Shown piece by piece: positions 18,801 to 27,375 of a stretch of DNA of 64,000 bases; positions within the stretch are counted from its first letter, which is position 1, and each line of letters starts with the position of its first letter. Position numbers and translations under genes: made by a program. Source of the DNA: Verrucomicrobiota bacterium. Its GTDB lineage: Bacteria; Verrucomicrobiota; Verrucomicrobiia; Limisphaerales; UBA1319. The notes beneath the pieces were generated by a model that saw only the letters and a program-made list of their open reading frames with translations, was not told where the DNA came from and did no database searches. Where the stretch lies: positions 17,638 through 81,637 of the forward strand of contig JAKLFB010000027.1 in assembly GCA_022711435.1 (NCBI GenBank), written 5' to 3'.

Positions 18801-21800
18801 AGCCGCGATGCTCGCCGCCAGCCCTTCCGTCACCGTATACCCGCTTGGCACGGTCAGTCCCGACGTCGTCAGCACCGCCGTCCCCACGTTCTTCACCGTG
18901 AACACCCGGCTCACTGCCGTCCCTGCCGTCGTCGATCCAAAGTCCGTGTGATCCGCCGTTGACGGCGTCCCGTCACCATCCACAATCACCACCCCGTTAC
19001 CCGTTACCTCGACCTCAGGCACAAGCACTGCCGTGACAACCCCTGTGATCTGGAAATTGTATGGATTCTCATTGCTGTCGTTGTTGACGAAGCTCACCTG
19101 GCCCGCATACGTCCCCGCTGCCGCCGCATCCAGCCGCACGGTGAACGTGTCTTGCCCGCCAGCCGCGATGCTCGCCGCCAGCCCTTCCGTCACCGTATAC
19201 CCGCTTGGCACGGTCAGTCCCGACGTCGTCAGCACCGCCGTCCCCACGTTCTTCACCGTGAACACCCGGCTCACTGCCGTCCCTGCCGTCGTCGATCCAA
19301 AGTCCGTGTGATCCGCCGTTGTCGGCGTCCCGTCTCCATCCGCAATCTCCACGCTATTCCCCATTACCTCGATCTCAGGCACAAGCACTGCCGTGACCAC
19401 TGCGGTGATCCGGAAGTTGAACGGGTTCTCGTCACTGTCGTCGTTGCTAAAACTCACATCGCCCGCATACGTCCCCGTTGCCGTCGCATCCAGCCGCACT
19501 GTGAACGTGTCCTGCCCTCCTGCCGCGATGCTCGCCGCCAGCCCTTCTGTCACCGTATACCCGCTCGGCACCGTCAGCCCCGACGTCGTCAGCGCTACCG
19601 TCCCCACGTTCTTCACTGTGAACGTCCGGCTCACCGCCGTTCCAACCACCGTCGATCCAAAGTCCGTATGATCCGCCGTTGACGGCGTCGCGTCCCCATC
19701 CGCAATCACCACGCTATTCCCTGTGACCTCGACTTCAGGCACAAGCACTGCCGTGACCACTGCGGTGATCCGGAAGTTGAACGGGTTCTCGTTGCTGTCG
19801 TTGTTGCCAAAGCTCACATCGCCCGCATACGTCCCCGTTGCCGTCGCATCCAGCCGCACTGTGAACGTGTCCTGCCCACTGGCTGCGATGCTCGCCGCCA
19901 GCCCTTCCGTCACCGTATACCCGCTCGGCACCGTCAGCCCCGACGTCGTCAGCGCCGCCGTCCCCACGTTCTTTACCGTGAACGTCCGGGTCACCGCCGT
20001 CCCTACCATCGTCGACCCAAAGTCTGTGTGATCGGCCGTCGACGGCGACGCGTCACCATCCTCAATCACCACGCTATTCCCCATTACCTCGACCTCAGGC
20101 ACGAGAACCACCACAGGTGCCACTTCTCCTGTGATCCGGAAGTTGAACGGGTTCTCGTTGCTGTCGTTGTTGCCAAAGCTCACATCGCCCGCATACGTCC
20201 CCGTTGCGGCCGCATCCAACCGCACGGTGAACGTGTCTTGCCCGCCTGCCGCGATGCTCGCCGCCAGCCCTTCTGTCACCGTATACCCGCTTGGCACCGT
20301 CAGCCCCGACGTCGTCAGCGCCGCGGTCCCCACGTTCTTCACCGTGAACGTCCTGGTCACCGCCGTTCCAACCACCGTCGATCCAAAGTCCGTATGATCC
20401 GCCGTTGACGGCGTCGCGTCCCCATCCGCAATCACCACGCTATTCCCTGTGACCTCGATCTCAGGCACAAGCACTGCCGTGACCACTGCGGTGATCCGGA
20501 AGTTGAACGGGTTCTCGTTGCTGTCGTTGTTGACAAAGCTCACATCGCCCGCATACGTCCCCGTTGCCGTCGCATCCAGCCGCACTGTGAACGTGTCCTG
20601 CCCTCCTGCCGCGATGCTCGCCGCCAGCCCTTCTGTCACCGTATACCCGCTCGGCACCGTCAGCCCCGACGTCGTCAGCGCTACCGTCCCCACGTTCTTC
20701 ACTGTGAACGTCCTGGTCACCGCCGTTCCAACCACCGTCGATCCAAAGTCCGTATGATCCGCCGTTGACGGCGTTGTATCCCCATCGGCAATCGCCACCC
20801 CATTGCCCGTTACCTCGATTTCAGGCACATCCCCCGCCCCCATGACAACGCCCGCAATCTGGAAGTTGTAAGGATTGTGCTCGCTGTCGTTGCTGCCAAA
20901 GCTTATCTCTCCCGCATAGGTCCCTACCGCCACAGCCTGCAATCGCACCGCAAATGTGTCCTCTCCTCCAACCGCGATGCTCGCCGCCAGCCCTTCGGTC
21001 ACCGTATACCCGGTTGGCACTGTCAGTCCGGATGTTGTCAGCGCAGCGGACCCCGTATTCTTCACCGTGAACACCCGGTCTACGGCTGTCCCCACGGTCG
21101 TCGTGCCAAAATCCGTGTGATCGGATTCAGATGGCGACATATCTCCGTCGACAATCACGATGCCATTTCCCTTAACCACCACGCCATAAAGAGGTACCAG
21201 ATTCACTCCTTCCAATAACCATGCCTCAGTTTGCCCGCTCGGGTTGATGCCAAATCCAACAATGCTCGCTGTCCCATCCCCCGCCAAACGCACACCATAG
21301 GCCTCCAACAAGCGCCATCCGGTTGTTGCGTTGCCAAGGTTGTCAAACTCAGGAATGAACGTATTCAAGTCCTTTATTGTCTCAACCGCTCTGCACCATA
21401 TGAATGCCCGGTTTTCTGTAATGCCTGTATCTCCTGGGACGGATCCATTGCTGTAACCCACGATCACACTCCCATCCGCCGATATGTCCCTAGCTTCGCC
21501 CGTTGCGGTACCCCCGGGAAAATCACCCAAATAAGTCATTGTATATGAACCACCTGCGGCATCCCATAGCGTCGGACATCGCGTGTAGTTTGTGATTTGG
21601 GGCGCAAAACCGCTGAAGCCTACAATTGCATTGCCCAAAGCCGATCCGGCAAAGGCTTGGCTGCCCTTGCGTGTGCTGTCGAGATGAGGAAGACCTTCAA
21701 TCGTGTATACTCCATCTGCCAAGTGCCATACACATCCTTCCTGATACGTCACCAAAGGTCCCGTCCCGTCAAGATCCACACCTCCATATCCGAAAATCTT

Positions 21801-22406
21801 TGTCCCATCACTCGAAAGGTCATTGGCGAAGTATTGTCCGGAAGCATCGGGCAATCGTGGCAAACTCGTGTAGGCACCCCCAGTCGTCGATCGATAGGCG
21901 TTGTTTCCTAGAGTTCCCACAACAATGGTTCCAGCAGGATTGATATTTCGAGCTTCGTTGAATGATGTCCCTGTAATCAAGTCCTTGATCGGGCCGGTGC
22001 CGGCATAGATGAACGAGTTCTTCATTGCCGACTTGGGAACATGTGTAAATCCAACCGTTGTGCCGTTATCGGCAACCCCATAAGGCACCGTGTCCGCTGG
22101 TTCAGGACGCAATGCTCCCAGGTTCACCATCCCGGTTTCTTTTGACCAGCGAAAACCGTCGAAATTGTCCAGCCCATCTACTTTCTCAAACGTGAATCCG
22201 ACTACCCAGACTCCATTGTCCGAAATCTTAATCGCTGTGCTCTTCGCCGAAATCGAATCGCCCACCAGCCAGCCCAAGGGAGTAAAAACCACATCACCTG
22301 ATATCCCGGGGACAAACAGGCATAACATGCTCCACATGAGCATGTTCTTTGTCAAATGCGAGATATGCTTCCTGCCACCTTTATACGTGTTCATGGCTGC
22401 GTCCAA
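15834..22406 (-). CDS. Giant secreted repeat protein (HAF repeats, 11 choice-of-anchor D-like repeats, Calx-beta)
   Basis: A 2190-residue exported protein. After a signal sequence (core MLMWSMLCLFVPGISG) come HAF-type extracellular repeats to about residue 400 (FRWSKETGMVNLG, ISADGSVIVGYSNG). Then eleven Ig-like units of about 120 residues run from about 405 to 1727. Each has the pattern PEIEVTGN..I.DGD..PS..D.TDFG...VG.A..R.FTVKN.G followed by TVTEGLAASIA..GQDTFTVRL, as in HYDIN/choice-of-anchor D domains. Then follow a divergent bacterial repeat (about 1730-1800), a Calx-beta domain (about 1805-1910), an unrecognised domain with many Trp/Tyr, and a C-terminal module ending near RRFYRVC. No PEP-CTERM tail or LPXTG is seen. 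An adhesin or surface-matrix role is inference. An ATG at 22394 is an alternative start. It converges with the polymerase fusion gene (32 bp between stops). Confidence 0.85.
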   Translation of the reverse strand: MDAAMNTYKGGRKHISHLTKNMLMWSMLCLFVPGISGDVVFTPLGWLVGDSISAKSTAIKISDNGVWVVGFTFEKVDGLDNFDGFRWSKETGMVNLGALRPEPADTVPYGVADNGTTVGFTHVPKSAMKNSFIYAGTGPIKDLITGTSFNEARNINPAGTIVVGTLGNNAYRSTTGGAYTSLPRLPDASGQYFANDLSSDGTKIFGYGGVDLDGTGPLVTYQEGCVWHLADGVYTIEGLPHLDSTRKGSQAFAGSALGNAIVGFSGFAPQITNYTRCPTLWDAAGGSYTMTYLGDFPGGTATGEARDISADGSVIVGYSNGSVPGDTGITENRAFIWCRAVETIKDLNTFIPEFDNLGNATTGWRLLEAYGVRLAGDGTASIVGFGINPSGQTEAWLLEGVNLVPLYGVVVKGNGIVIVDGDMSPSESDHTDFGTTTVGTAVDRVFTVKNTGSAALTTSGLTVPTGYTVTEGLAASIAVGGEDTFAVRLQAVAVGTYAGEISFGSNDSEHNPYNFQIAGVVMGAGDVPEIEVTGNGVAIADGDTTPSTADHTDFGSTVVGTAVTRTFTVKNVGTVALTTSGLTVPSGYTVTEGLAASIAAGGQDTFTVRLDATATGTYAGDVSFVNNDSNENPFNFRITAVVTAVLVPEIEVTGNSVVIADGDATPSTADHTDFGSTVVGTAVTRTFTVKNVGTAALTTSGLTVPSGYTVTEGLAASIAAGGQDTFTVRLDAAATGTYAGDVSFGNNDSNENPFNFRITGEVAPVVVLVPEVEVMGNSVVIEDGDASPSTADHTDFGSTMVGTAVTRTFTVKNVGTAALTTSGLTVPSGYTVTEGLAASIAASGQDTFTVRLDATATGTYAGDVSFGNNDSNENPFNFRITAVVTAVLVPEVEVTGNSVVIADGDATPSTADHTDFGSTVVGTAVSRTFTVKNVGTVALTTSGLTVPSGYTVTEGLAASIAAGGQDTFTVRLDATATGTYAGDVSFSNDDSDENPFNFRITAVVTAVLVPEIEVMGNSVEIADGDGTPTTADHTDFGSTTAGTAVSRVFTVKNVGTAVLTTSGLTVPSGYTVTEGLAASIAAGGQDTFTVRLDAAAAGTYAGQVSFVNNDSNENPYNFQITGVVTAVLVPEVEVTGNGVVIVDGDGTPSTADHTDFGSTTAGTAVSRVFTVKNVGTAVLTTSGLTVPSGYTVTEGLAASIAAGGQDTFTVRLDAAAAGTYAGDVSFNNDDSDENPFNFRITGEVTAVVVLEPEIEVRGNNIVIADGDTTPSTADYTDFGTMSLGATASRIFTVKNIGSATLTTSGLTVPSGFTVTEALAATIAVNGQDSFTVRFNAAAGGTYTGEVSFANNDSDENPFNFQIKGVITAPEIEVTGNAVVIADGDATPSAADDTDFGSTTVGTAVSRVFTVKNAGTAALTTSVLSVPSGYTVTEGLAATIAASGQDTFTVQLDAAAAGTYAGDVSFSNNDSNENPFNFRITGEVTAVVVLEPEIEVTGNSVEIVDGDATPSAADDTDFGTTTVGTALDRVFTVKNTGTATLTTSGLAVPSGYTVVEGLAASIAAGGQDTFTVRLDAAAAGTYAGDVSFSNDDSDENPFNFRITGEVTAVVVLEPEIEVTGNSVEIVDGDATPSAADDTDFGTTTVGTALDRVFTVKNVGTAALTTSGLTVPSGYTVTEGLAGSIAASGQDTFTIRLDAVAAGTYAGDVSFSNDDSDENPFSFQITGLVEASTTTELTVEAGTGGTTTPSGTLEVTKGVATAISATTDNVGYAFVNWTVTSGTAAIMSPYAASTTVTISAPATVRANFVAMNPTVTVAATDAVAGEPSTGSGTGTFTFARTGSTESPLTVNFTVGGTATSGTDYTALGTTVIFDAGSSTATKTVSVLDDNLNEADETVVLRLASGAGYTLISRSSVTVTIKDDDQELPWVLTKSLGTKRNNYGNWVGARFQVGAAPIKVSRLGRIFVAGNAQNHPLILVDGSTKVTVASVTWTPAGGVDGQFKYMALASPVTLEAGKEYYLMSQEFYNGDWWYDVNTTATTTAAAALLSGVYTTNWRPNGGLGQMYVPVDFIYSVSSGGGLLAAALPASMADGSQAQLVSEAEPFESVTGGAVAPVITQVETSPEGLVLLRIEGPSGSMLEVLGSSDLVQWQSLGQATNHLGTVQIADPGAVGTARRFYRVCQPALIETGSD
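17230..21190. repeat. Eleven in-gene tandem repeats of about 360 bp
   Basis: The Ig-like units of the giant protein repeat at almost exactly 360 bp at DNA level (equivalent positions near 19021, 19381 and 19741). Several neighbours are near-identical over long runs, for example the units ending near 19021 and 19381. This points to recent duplication or gene conversion. It also makes the region prone to copy-number change and to assembly collapse. Confidence 0.9.
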
Positions 22407-22456
22407 TCAATTAAATTCTTTATAAAGCCTTCTTAGCCAGCTCGCAAGCCATAAAT

Positions 22457-22489
22457 AAAAAAACCAGCAGGTTGCCCTGCTGGTTTTTT
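22457..22489. terminator. Bidirectional rho-independent terminator
   Basis: Perfect 8 bp stem CCAGCAGG (22464-22471) / CCTGCTGG (22476-22483) with loop TTGC, flanked by A-rich and T-rich runs on both sides. It lies just past the stop of the minus-strand gene at 22508 and would end that transcript before the giant gene. Confidence 0.9.
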
Positions 22490-22507
22490 GAAAAGAACCA
22501 AACGTTG

Positions 22508-23155
22508 TTACTTGGTGAACCGGCGAACGACCGCGCCCAAACCAAGCAGACCGGCGATCACAAGCGCCGAGCTGGGTTCAGGAACAACGCCGTCGATCTG
22601 GATGTCCGCGCCCGCGTTCTGCGGGACGAACTCGAAGATGAGCGCATCGGCACTCGTCCAGGTCGGCTGGAAACCGAAGTTCACAAGCAGATCATAGGGA
22701 CCACCAGGAGCAGCATTCCAGGAACCGTTTGCCAACGTGTTGACTCCGTCCATAATGCTGTAGTTGATGGTGAATGCGCCCTGATCCACAAGAACACCCG
22801 TCAGACCGAAGTCGCCCATGTTGCTCAGGTTCATGTTCAACCCGGCGCCATTGGCATCATATACCAAGCTCATCACCGTGTTGACCGACGCGGCTTGGCG
22901 ATAGTCGAGGATGAATTGGGAATTGGCTTCGTTGATGGAAACTTCAGCCAAACCCGTTCCAGTCTGCGTTCCCCACTTGATTGTGCGCCAACCCCCAAAC
23001 ACATCGCCTCCCACATTCACGCTGCTTGAGCCACCGGGAGAATATGCGGTGTATTGGCCGGCAGCCGGCGTGTCCATGTCGTCCATGACCCACACGGCTT
23101 GTGTGCTTACGGCAACCATGGTTGCCAATCCAATCAGTAACAGTGCTTTTTTCAT
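22508..23155 (-). CDS. PEP-CTERM sorting domain protein
   Basis: A 215-residue secreted protein with a textbook signal peptide (MKKALLLIGLATMVAVSTQA) and a C-terminal VPEPSSALVIAGLLGLGAVVRRFTK, that is PEP motif, hydrophobic helix and basic end. The body contains VYDANGAGLNMNLSNMGDFGL, closely matched in the next upstream gene (IYNANGSGLNLDITNWNSLNL), so the two are paralogues with a shared beta-rich domain. A strong terminator follows its stop. Expected to be exported and processed by an exosortase; function unknown. Confidence 0.85.
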   Translation of the reverse strand: MKKALLLIGLATMVAVSTQAVWVMDDMDTPAAGQYTAYSPGGSSSVNVGGDVFGGWRTIKWGTQTGTGLAEVSINEANSQFILDYRQAASVNTVMSLVYDANGAGLNMNLSNMGDFGLTGVLVDQGAFTINYSIMDGVNTLANGSWNAAPGGPYDLLVNFGFQPTWTSADALIFEFVPQNAGADIQIDGVVPEPSSALVIAGLLGLGAVVRRFTK

Positions 23156-23365
23156 ATTCTGTTTCTTACACCCACGTTAAAGGGTTAATGACTCTCCGTC
23201 AACTGGTTTTTTTGATCTTCTTTCTTTTTGGTTCTACTGCCAGCGTGCGTCCAGAATAAATCGACTATCCGAGGCATGTCAAGCGCAAAAGTGCCTTTTT
23301 TGTTCGTTGTGATTCTTCTCGAAAATCCGTTCATATCCAATTGATTACCAACATGATAAGACAAA

Positions 23366-24232
23366 TCATTGCGCGCGGAGACTTCGGACCCGATAAAATC
23401 CTGCATCCGTTTGGAAGGCGTTGGTATGCAAATATCGATTCGTGCTGGTCCGGCCGATCTCCACCATCGGCGGCCCCGCCTTCTCGGTAAACAGAACTCT
23501 ATAAATCCAGTTTGTTCCCAGGTTGGACCAGCGCAGTTCAACGTCGTTCCCCAATACCAACGGCCGGTCCATTCGTATGACAGGCGTCAGGTTGATCGTC
23601 GAAACGCTCAGGCTATCCAGCGTAATCTCAGCGCCGAACTCGACCGGATCGATCTCAACCACGACCTCATCCACGTCCCAGAGAGGGAGTTGAGCGGAGG
23701 GCACCCTAAAAAACGCCTGATACGGGCCCCCTGCCTCGACGGGCATCTCGATCACGAGGACCGAACTCCCGCCAACCTCGTCGTTGAATCGCACCCGAAA
23801 CCGCGCGGCGGTCTCCGTCGCAATTCCCTCCAAATTCAATGAATTCCAGTTGGTGATATCGAGATTCAACCCGCTGCCATTGGCATTGTAGATCACCCGG
23901 GCGCGCACCATGCCCGCGGAAATGGTTTGCATCAGCGAAAGCTCGTATTGGCTCTGATGGGCCAGATCGTTCACGCTCAACGTGGTAGAACCACCTTCCA
24001 GCGGTTTGTCGACCACCTCGATCTCCAATTGTCGAAAGCCCCCTAAGACTGGCGACATACCGTCCACCGCCACATTCGGCCCCGTGATGCGATCGCCTGT
24101 CTTGGCCGTCACCACAATCAAGGTCTGTCCCCCTTCCGGCCCGTTGAAATCATCCAATTGGATCTGCCCCCAAACCAGCGCCCCGCAGCTCGCATGCGCC
24201 ATCAGCGCCCGCTTGATCCAGTTCCAGCTCAT
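23366..24232 (-). CDS. Secreted paralogue of the neighbouring PEP-CTERM protein, without the sorting tail
   Basis: A 288-residue protein. The N terminus has a signal-like hydrophobic stretch (ALMAHASCGALVWG). The central region matches the neighbouring PEP-CTERM protein (DDFNGPEGG, IYNANGSGLNLDITNWNSLNL, GGPYQAFFRV). Instead of a PEP-CTERM tail it ends in an Ig-like module (VELRWSNLGTNWIYRVLF to TDAGFYRVRSLRAQ) similar to the C terminus of the giant repeat protein. The two paralogues therefore share one domain but differ in how they are retained. No known function. The 210 bp between them hold no gene. Confidence 0.7.
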   Translation of the reverse strand: MSWNWIKRALMAHASCGALVWGQIQLDDFNGPEGGQTLIVVTAKTGDRITGPNVAVDGMSPVLGGFRQLEIEVVDKPLEGGSTTLSVNDLAHQSQYELSLMQTISAGMVRARVIYNANGSGLNLDITNWNSLNLEGIATETAARFRVRFNDEVGGSSVLVIEMPVEAGGPYQAFFRVPSAQLPLWDVDEVVVEIDPVEFGAEITLDSLSVSTINLTPVIRMDRPLVLGNDVELRWSNLGTNWIYRVLFTEKAGPPMVEIGRTSTNRYLHTNAFQTDAGFYRVRSLRAQ

Positions 24233-24541
24233 GCTAACCCTCCTTCTTATGGCAAAGCCTTCAGGTTCTTTTCGTTGTCAAGGCCGCAAACACCATTGAA
24301 TTGCCCCCCTGGGATGCATCCGCAACGCCTCACCGGCGCAGCGGATCCTGCATTGTGTGTTTCGGCTTGATTCACCGTTAATCAATCACATCCAGCCCTT
24401 CCTGGCAAGCCAAAGGACGCGTCGAAAACCCCGCTGCTCGACCGCCCGATCGACGTGTCGAAATTTCGGTTGCCTTGCATCGTTTCCCGAGTCATGCTCG
24501 CATCCATCGCAGTGATCGATTAAACCAACAGAACATACTTT
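24233..24541. other. Intergenic region, no gene seen
   Basis: A 309 bp divergent region between the secreted paralogue (minus) and the isomerase-like gene (plus). It must hold both promoters, but no convincing box, tRNA or riboswitch was found. It contains scattered short GC-rich inverted repeats only. Confidence 0.5.
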
Positions 24542-25576
24542 ATGGCTCAAACGATATTTCATCCCAGCGTCGAAGGCGCCCAGCATGGCGCCAAGAGCCT
24601 GGCCGAGTTCCTTGCTTACGCCAAGAAATCCGGTGCGGCCGGGGCCCAGCCCTCGAATTTCATGCTGCAAAACGACAAGGGCGGATTCAAGCCGGCCAAG
24701 GAGATCAAGCAGGCATTCCAAAAGGCGGGATTGAATCTGGACGGGATATCCTGTCATTGCCCGTTTTGGGTCCACACGACCGCATGGACGGGCAGTCCAA
24801 CCATTCGCCCATTTATACCGGCGGACATGGCGAAAAAGGCCCCGGCTCAAATCGAGCAATGGGCGGAAAGCTATCTGCTGGGCCTGTTCGACCTGGCGGT
24901 CGAGCTGGGCGTCAAGATCCTGCCGATGTTCTGGGGGGTGGCCTTCGGCTGGGAGTTGGCGACCGGCTATCCGTGGGGCTTCTGGAAAGGGGCCGATTAC
25001 GATCTTCTCCAGGAGGGCAAGGAGCGATTCGTGAAGAAGACCGCCAAGCTGCGGCAGCGGGCCAAGGATCTGGGCATCTACCTCGCCCACGAGATCCATC
25101 CGGGCACCGGGGCGATGTGCGCCGACGATTTCAACCTCCTGGTGTCCGCATGCGACGGCGACAAGTGCCTCACCGTCAATGCCGATCCGTCGCATTGCTG
25201 GGAGGGGGAGGACTGGGAGACGCGGTTCACCAAGGTCGGCCCGCGCATCTATGCCTGCCATGTGAAAAACTTCGTAATCCGGCGCACGCTCCCGCTTCGG
25301 ATGATGGATGGCGACTGGCCCAACCGGGCCATGCAGTTCGTGGACATCCCGACCGGCCAGCTGAACATGATGCGGTATGTCGAGCTGTTGATCCACACGG
25401 GGTATCCGCAGCGGTATTGCCAGATCATGAAGGCCAAGACCGCCCCGCTGATCGTCGAGGCCGAGAGCGCCTACCGCGACATCGATGCCACCAGCGCCAA
25501 CGGCATCCAATATGTCCGCGACCACTGCTGCTGGCCAATCGCCAGCGGCTCGTTCGAGGACGGCATGGGCGCCTGA
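24542..25576 (+). CDS. Sugar phosphate isomerase/epimerase-like TIM barrel protein
   Basis: A 344-residue protein of the xylose isomerase-like TIM barrel family. Typical metal-ligand segments are present: LAHEIHPGTGAMC (His and Glu), LTVNADPSHCWEG (Asp-x-Ser-His), YACHVKNFVI (His-x-Lys) and the late Glu in PLIVEAESAYRD. Proteins of this type isomerise or epimerise keto sugars or inositols; the substrate here is unknown. There is no signal peptide, so it is cytoplasmic. It is transcribed alone, and a strong inverted repeat follows within 30 bp of its stop. Confidence 0.85.
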   Translation: MAQTIFHPSVEGAQHGAKSLAEFLAYAKKSGAAGAQPSNFMLQNDKGGFKPAKEIKQAFQKAGLNLDGISCHCPFWVHTTAWTGSPTIRPFIPADMAKKAPAQIEQWAESYLLGLFDLAVELGVKILPMFWGVAFGWELATGYPWGFWKGADYDLLQEGKERFVKKTAKLRQRAKDLGIYLAHEIHPGTGAMCADDFNLLVSACDGDKCLTVNADPSHCWEGEDWETRFTKVGPRIYACHVKNFVIRRTLPLRMMDGDWPNRAMQFVDIPTGQLNMMRYVELLIHTGYPQRYCQIMKAKTAPLIVEAESAYRDIDATSANGIQYVRDHCCWPIASGSFEDGMGA

Positions 25577-25603
25577 TCGCCTCCGTCATCGTGAATCGGC
25601 GTT

Positions 25604-25627
25604 CGGGCACGGCCGGGGCCGTGCCCG
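25604..25627 (+). terminator. Inverted repeat, possible terminator
   Basis: CGGGCACGGCC GG GGCCGTGCCCG forms an 11 bp perfect stem with a 2-base centre just after the isomerase-like gene. It is followed only by CTTCGTTT, so the T tract is weak. Confidence 0.5.
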
Positions 25628-25763
25628 CTTCGTTTCAGGAGGCCATTGTCCGGCGTCGAGGCGCAAACCATGCCCTGGCCCCTTCCTTCGCGGACCGGGG
25701 CGGATCCCCTGGAGATTGAATTCCCAGCCTGATCCCTGGACCGGATGCCCCCGGGGATCCCCG

Positions 25764-26738
25764 TCAGGCGCCGGCGGCGCGGCGGGCCCCGCGCTCGGGG
25801 CCGCTCACCTGCCGGGGGCCCTGCCCGCCATTGACCAGAAACAGCACGGCCATTCGGACCGCCAGGCCGTTGGTGACCTGCTCGAGAATGACCGAGCGCT
25901 CGCTGTCGGCGATCTGGCTGTCGATTTCGATCCCGCGGTTGATCGGGCCGGGATGCATGATGACGACCTCCGGCCGCGTGCGAGCCAGGCGCTTGGGATT
26001 GAGACCGAACAGCGTGGCGTATTCGCCCAGGCTGGGGAACATCGTCTTGCGCTGCCGCTCGTGCTGAATCCGGAGCAGGTTGATGATGTCGGCGTCGGCG
26101 ATCGCTTCCTCGATCCGGTGCGTCACGCGGCACCCCATCCGCTCGAACACGCGCGGGACGAGGGTGGGCGGACCGCACAGCGTCACCTCCGCCCCCAGCT
26201 TGGTCAAGGCCCAGATGTTCGACCGCGCGACGCGGCTGTAAAGGATATCGCCGAGGATGGTCACCTTGAGGCCGGCAACGCGGCCCTTCTTCTCGCGGAT
26301 GGTGAACGCGTCGAGCAGGGCCTGCGTCGGGTGCTCATGGGCGCCGTCGCCCGCATTGACGACGCTGGCGTTCACCACACGCGCCAGGAAATGCGGCGCC
26401 CCGGCGGCGCTGTGACGGATGATGATGATGTCCGCCTGCAGCGCCTCGAGATTGCGGGCGGTGTCCTTCAGGGTCTCTCCCTTCCGCAGGGATGATGCCT
26501 CGGCATTGAAGTTGACAACGTCGGCTGTCAGACGCTGGGCCGCCAGTTCGAAACTGATCCGGGTCCGGGTGGATGGCTCGACGAACAGGTTGATGACCGT
26601 CTTGCCCCGCAGGGCCGGGACGGTCTTGATGGCGCGGCGGCCCACTTCCTTGAAGGCCTTGGCCGTGTCGAGCACGAGCAGGATCTCCTCCGCCGAAAGC
26701 GATTGGATGTCGAGCAGGTGTCGGCGAGTCCAGCTCAT
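25764..26738 (-). CDS. pyrB: Aspartate carbamoyltransferase, catalytic chain
   Basis: Forms carbamoyl aspartate in pyrimidine synthesis. The 324-residue protein carries the carbamoyl-phosphate motif STRTR at residues 56-60 (in FVEPSTRTR), the GDGAHEHPTQALLD segment and MHPGPINRG near the C terminus. About 15 residues at the C terminus (VSGPERGARRAAGA) extend beyond the conserved core. It overlaps pyrR by 4 bases (ATGA), so translation is coupled. No pyrC or pyrI is next to it; the pyrRB pair is followed by a 187 bp gap. Confidence 0.96.
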   Translation of the reverse strand: MSWTRRHLLDIQSLSAEEILLVLDTAKAFKEVGRRAIKTVPALRGKTVINLFVEPSTRTRISFELAAQRLTADVVNFNAEASSLRKGETLKDTARNLEALQADIIIIRHSAAGAPHFLARVVNASVVNAGDGAHEHPTQALLDAFTIREKKGRVAGLKVTILGDILYSRVARSNIWALTKLGAEVTLCGPPTLVPRVFERMGCRVTHRIEEAIADADIINLLRIQHERQRKTMFPSLGEYATLFGLNPKRLARTRPEVVIMHPGPINRGIEIDSQIADSERSVILEQVTNGLAVRMAVLFLVNGGQGPRQVSGPERGARRAAGA

Positions 26739-27268
26739 GGAACCTCCAGATACACCCCTTCCTCGCCGCCCTCCTCCCGGAACTGAACGCGCACGGCATC
26801 CTCCGCCCGGGTCGCGATTTCCTGGCCGACGAAATCGGCCCGAATGGGGAGCTCTCGGTGGCCGCGGTCGATCAGCACGGCCAGTTGGATCCGCCGGGGC
26901 CGGCCGAAATCGTTAAGGGCGTCCATGGCCGCCCGGATCGTCCGGCCGCTGAACAGCACGTCGTCCACCAGGATGACCGTCTTGCCGTCGATGTCGAAAG
27001 GGATCAGGGTGCGATGCACGGGGGGGGCAGCCCGTTGATTCAAGTCGTCCCGGTGCATGCTGACATCGAGCTCGCCGACAGGCACGATCCATCCCCATCG
27101 CCGCCCCAGGAGATCCGCCAGGTGCTGGGCCAGCACCATCCCCCCCCGCTGGATGCCCACAATCACGCAATCGCGCCCGTCACCATGAGCCTCAAGAATC
27201 GACCGCGCCAACCCCTCCAGGGTCCGCTCCATCGATCCCCTGTCCAGCAGTCTGCGGGTCTGTGCCAT
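26735..27268 (-). CDS. pyrR: PyrR: pyrimidine regulator / uracil phosphoribosyltransferase
   Basis: A phosphoribosyltransferase-fold protein of 177 residues. The PRPP-binding loop VILVDDVLFSGRTIRAA (about residues 98-114) and VGIQRGG are diagnostic, and NQRAAPPVHRTLIPFDI fits PyrR. In Firmicutes PyrR binds pyr mRNA to attenuate transcription and also makes UMP from uracil. Pairing with pyrB by a 4-base overlap supports a pyrimidine role here. The start at 27268 was preferred over 27292 because GGGGGA lies just upstream. No clear PyrR-binding RNA loop was found in the leader, so the regulatory function is inferred from family and context. Confidence 0.92.
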   Translation of the reverse strand: MAQTRRLLDRGSMERTLEGLARSILEAHGDGRDCVIVGIQRGGMVLAQHLADLLGRRWGWIVPVGELDVSMHRDDLNQRAAPPVHRTLIPFDIDGKTVILVDDVLFSGRTIRAAMDALNDFGRPRRIQLAVLIDRGHRELPIRADFVGQEIATRAEDAVRVQFREEGGEEGVYLEVP

Positions 27269-27375
27269 ATGTCCCCCGTGATCCGGCGCCATTCGACCCA
27301 GCCCGTGAACAGCCTGCCGTCATCCGCGCGGCTCACGCCGCTCGCGGCAGCCCACGGGCCTGGCCGCAAACGCCA

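Noticed and set aside
17107..20757. Series of open frames on the plus strand through the repeat region
   Set aside because: They mirror the 360-bp repeats of the minus-strand giant protein; the minus frame gives recognised domains, the plus frames give none.
17230..21190. CRISPR-like array
   Set aside because: The 360-bp period, coding sense and lack of short spacers rule this out.
27269..27375. PyrR-binding attenuator before pyrR
   Set aside because: GC-rich inverted repeats exist, but the conserved PyrR-binding loop sequence is not present.
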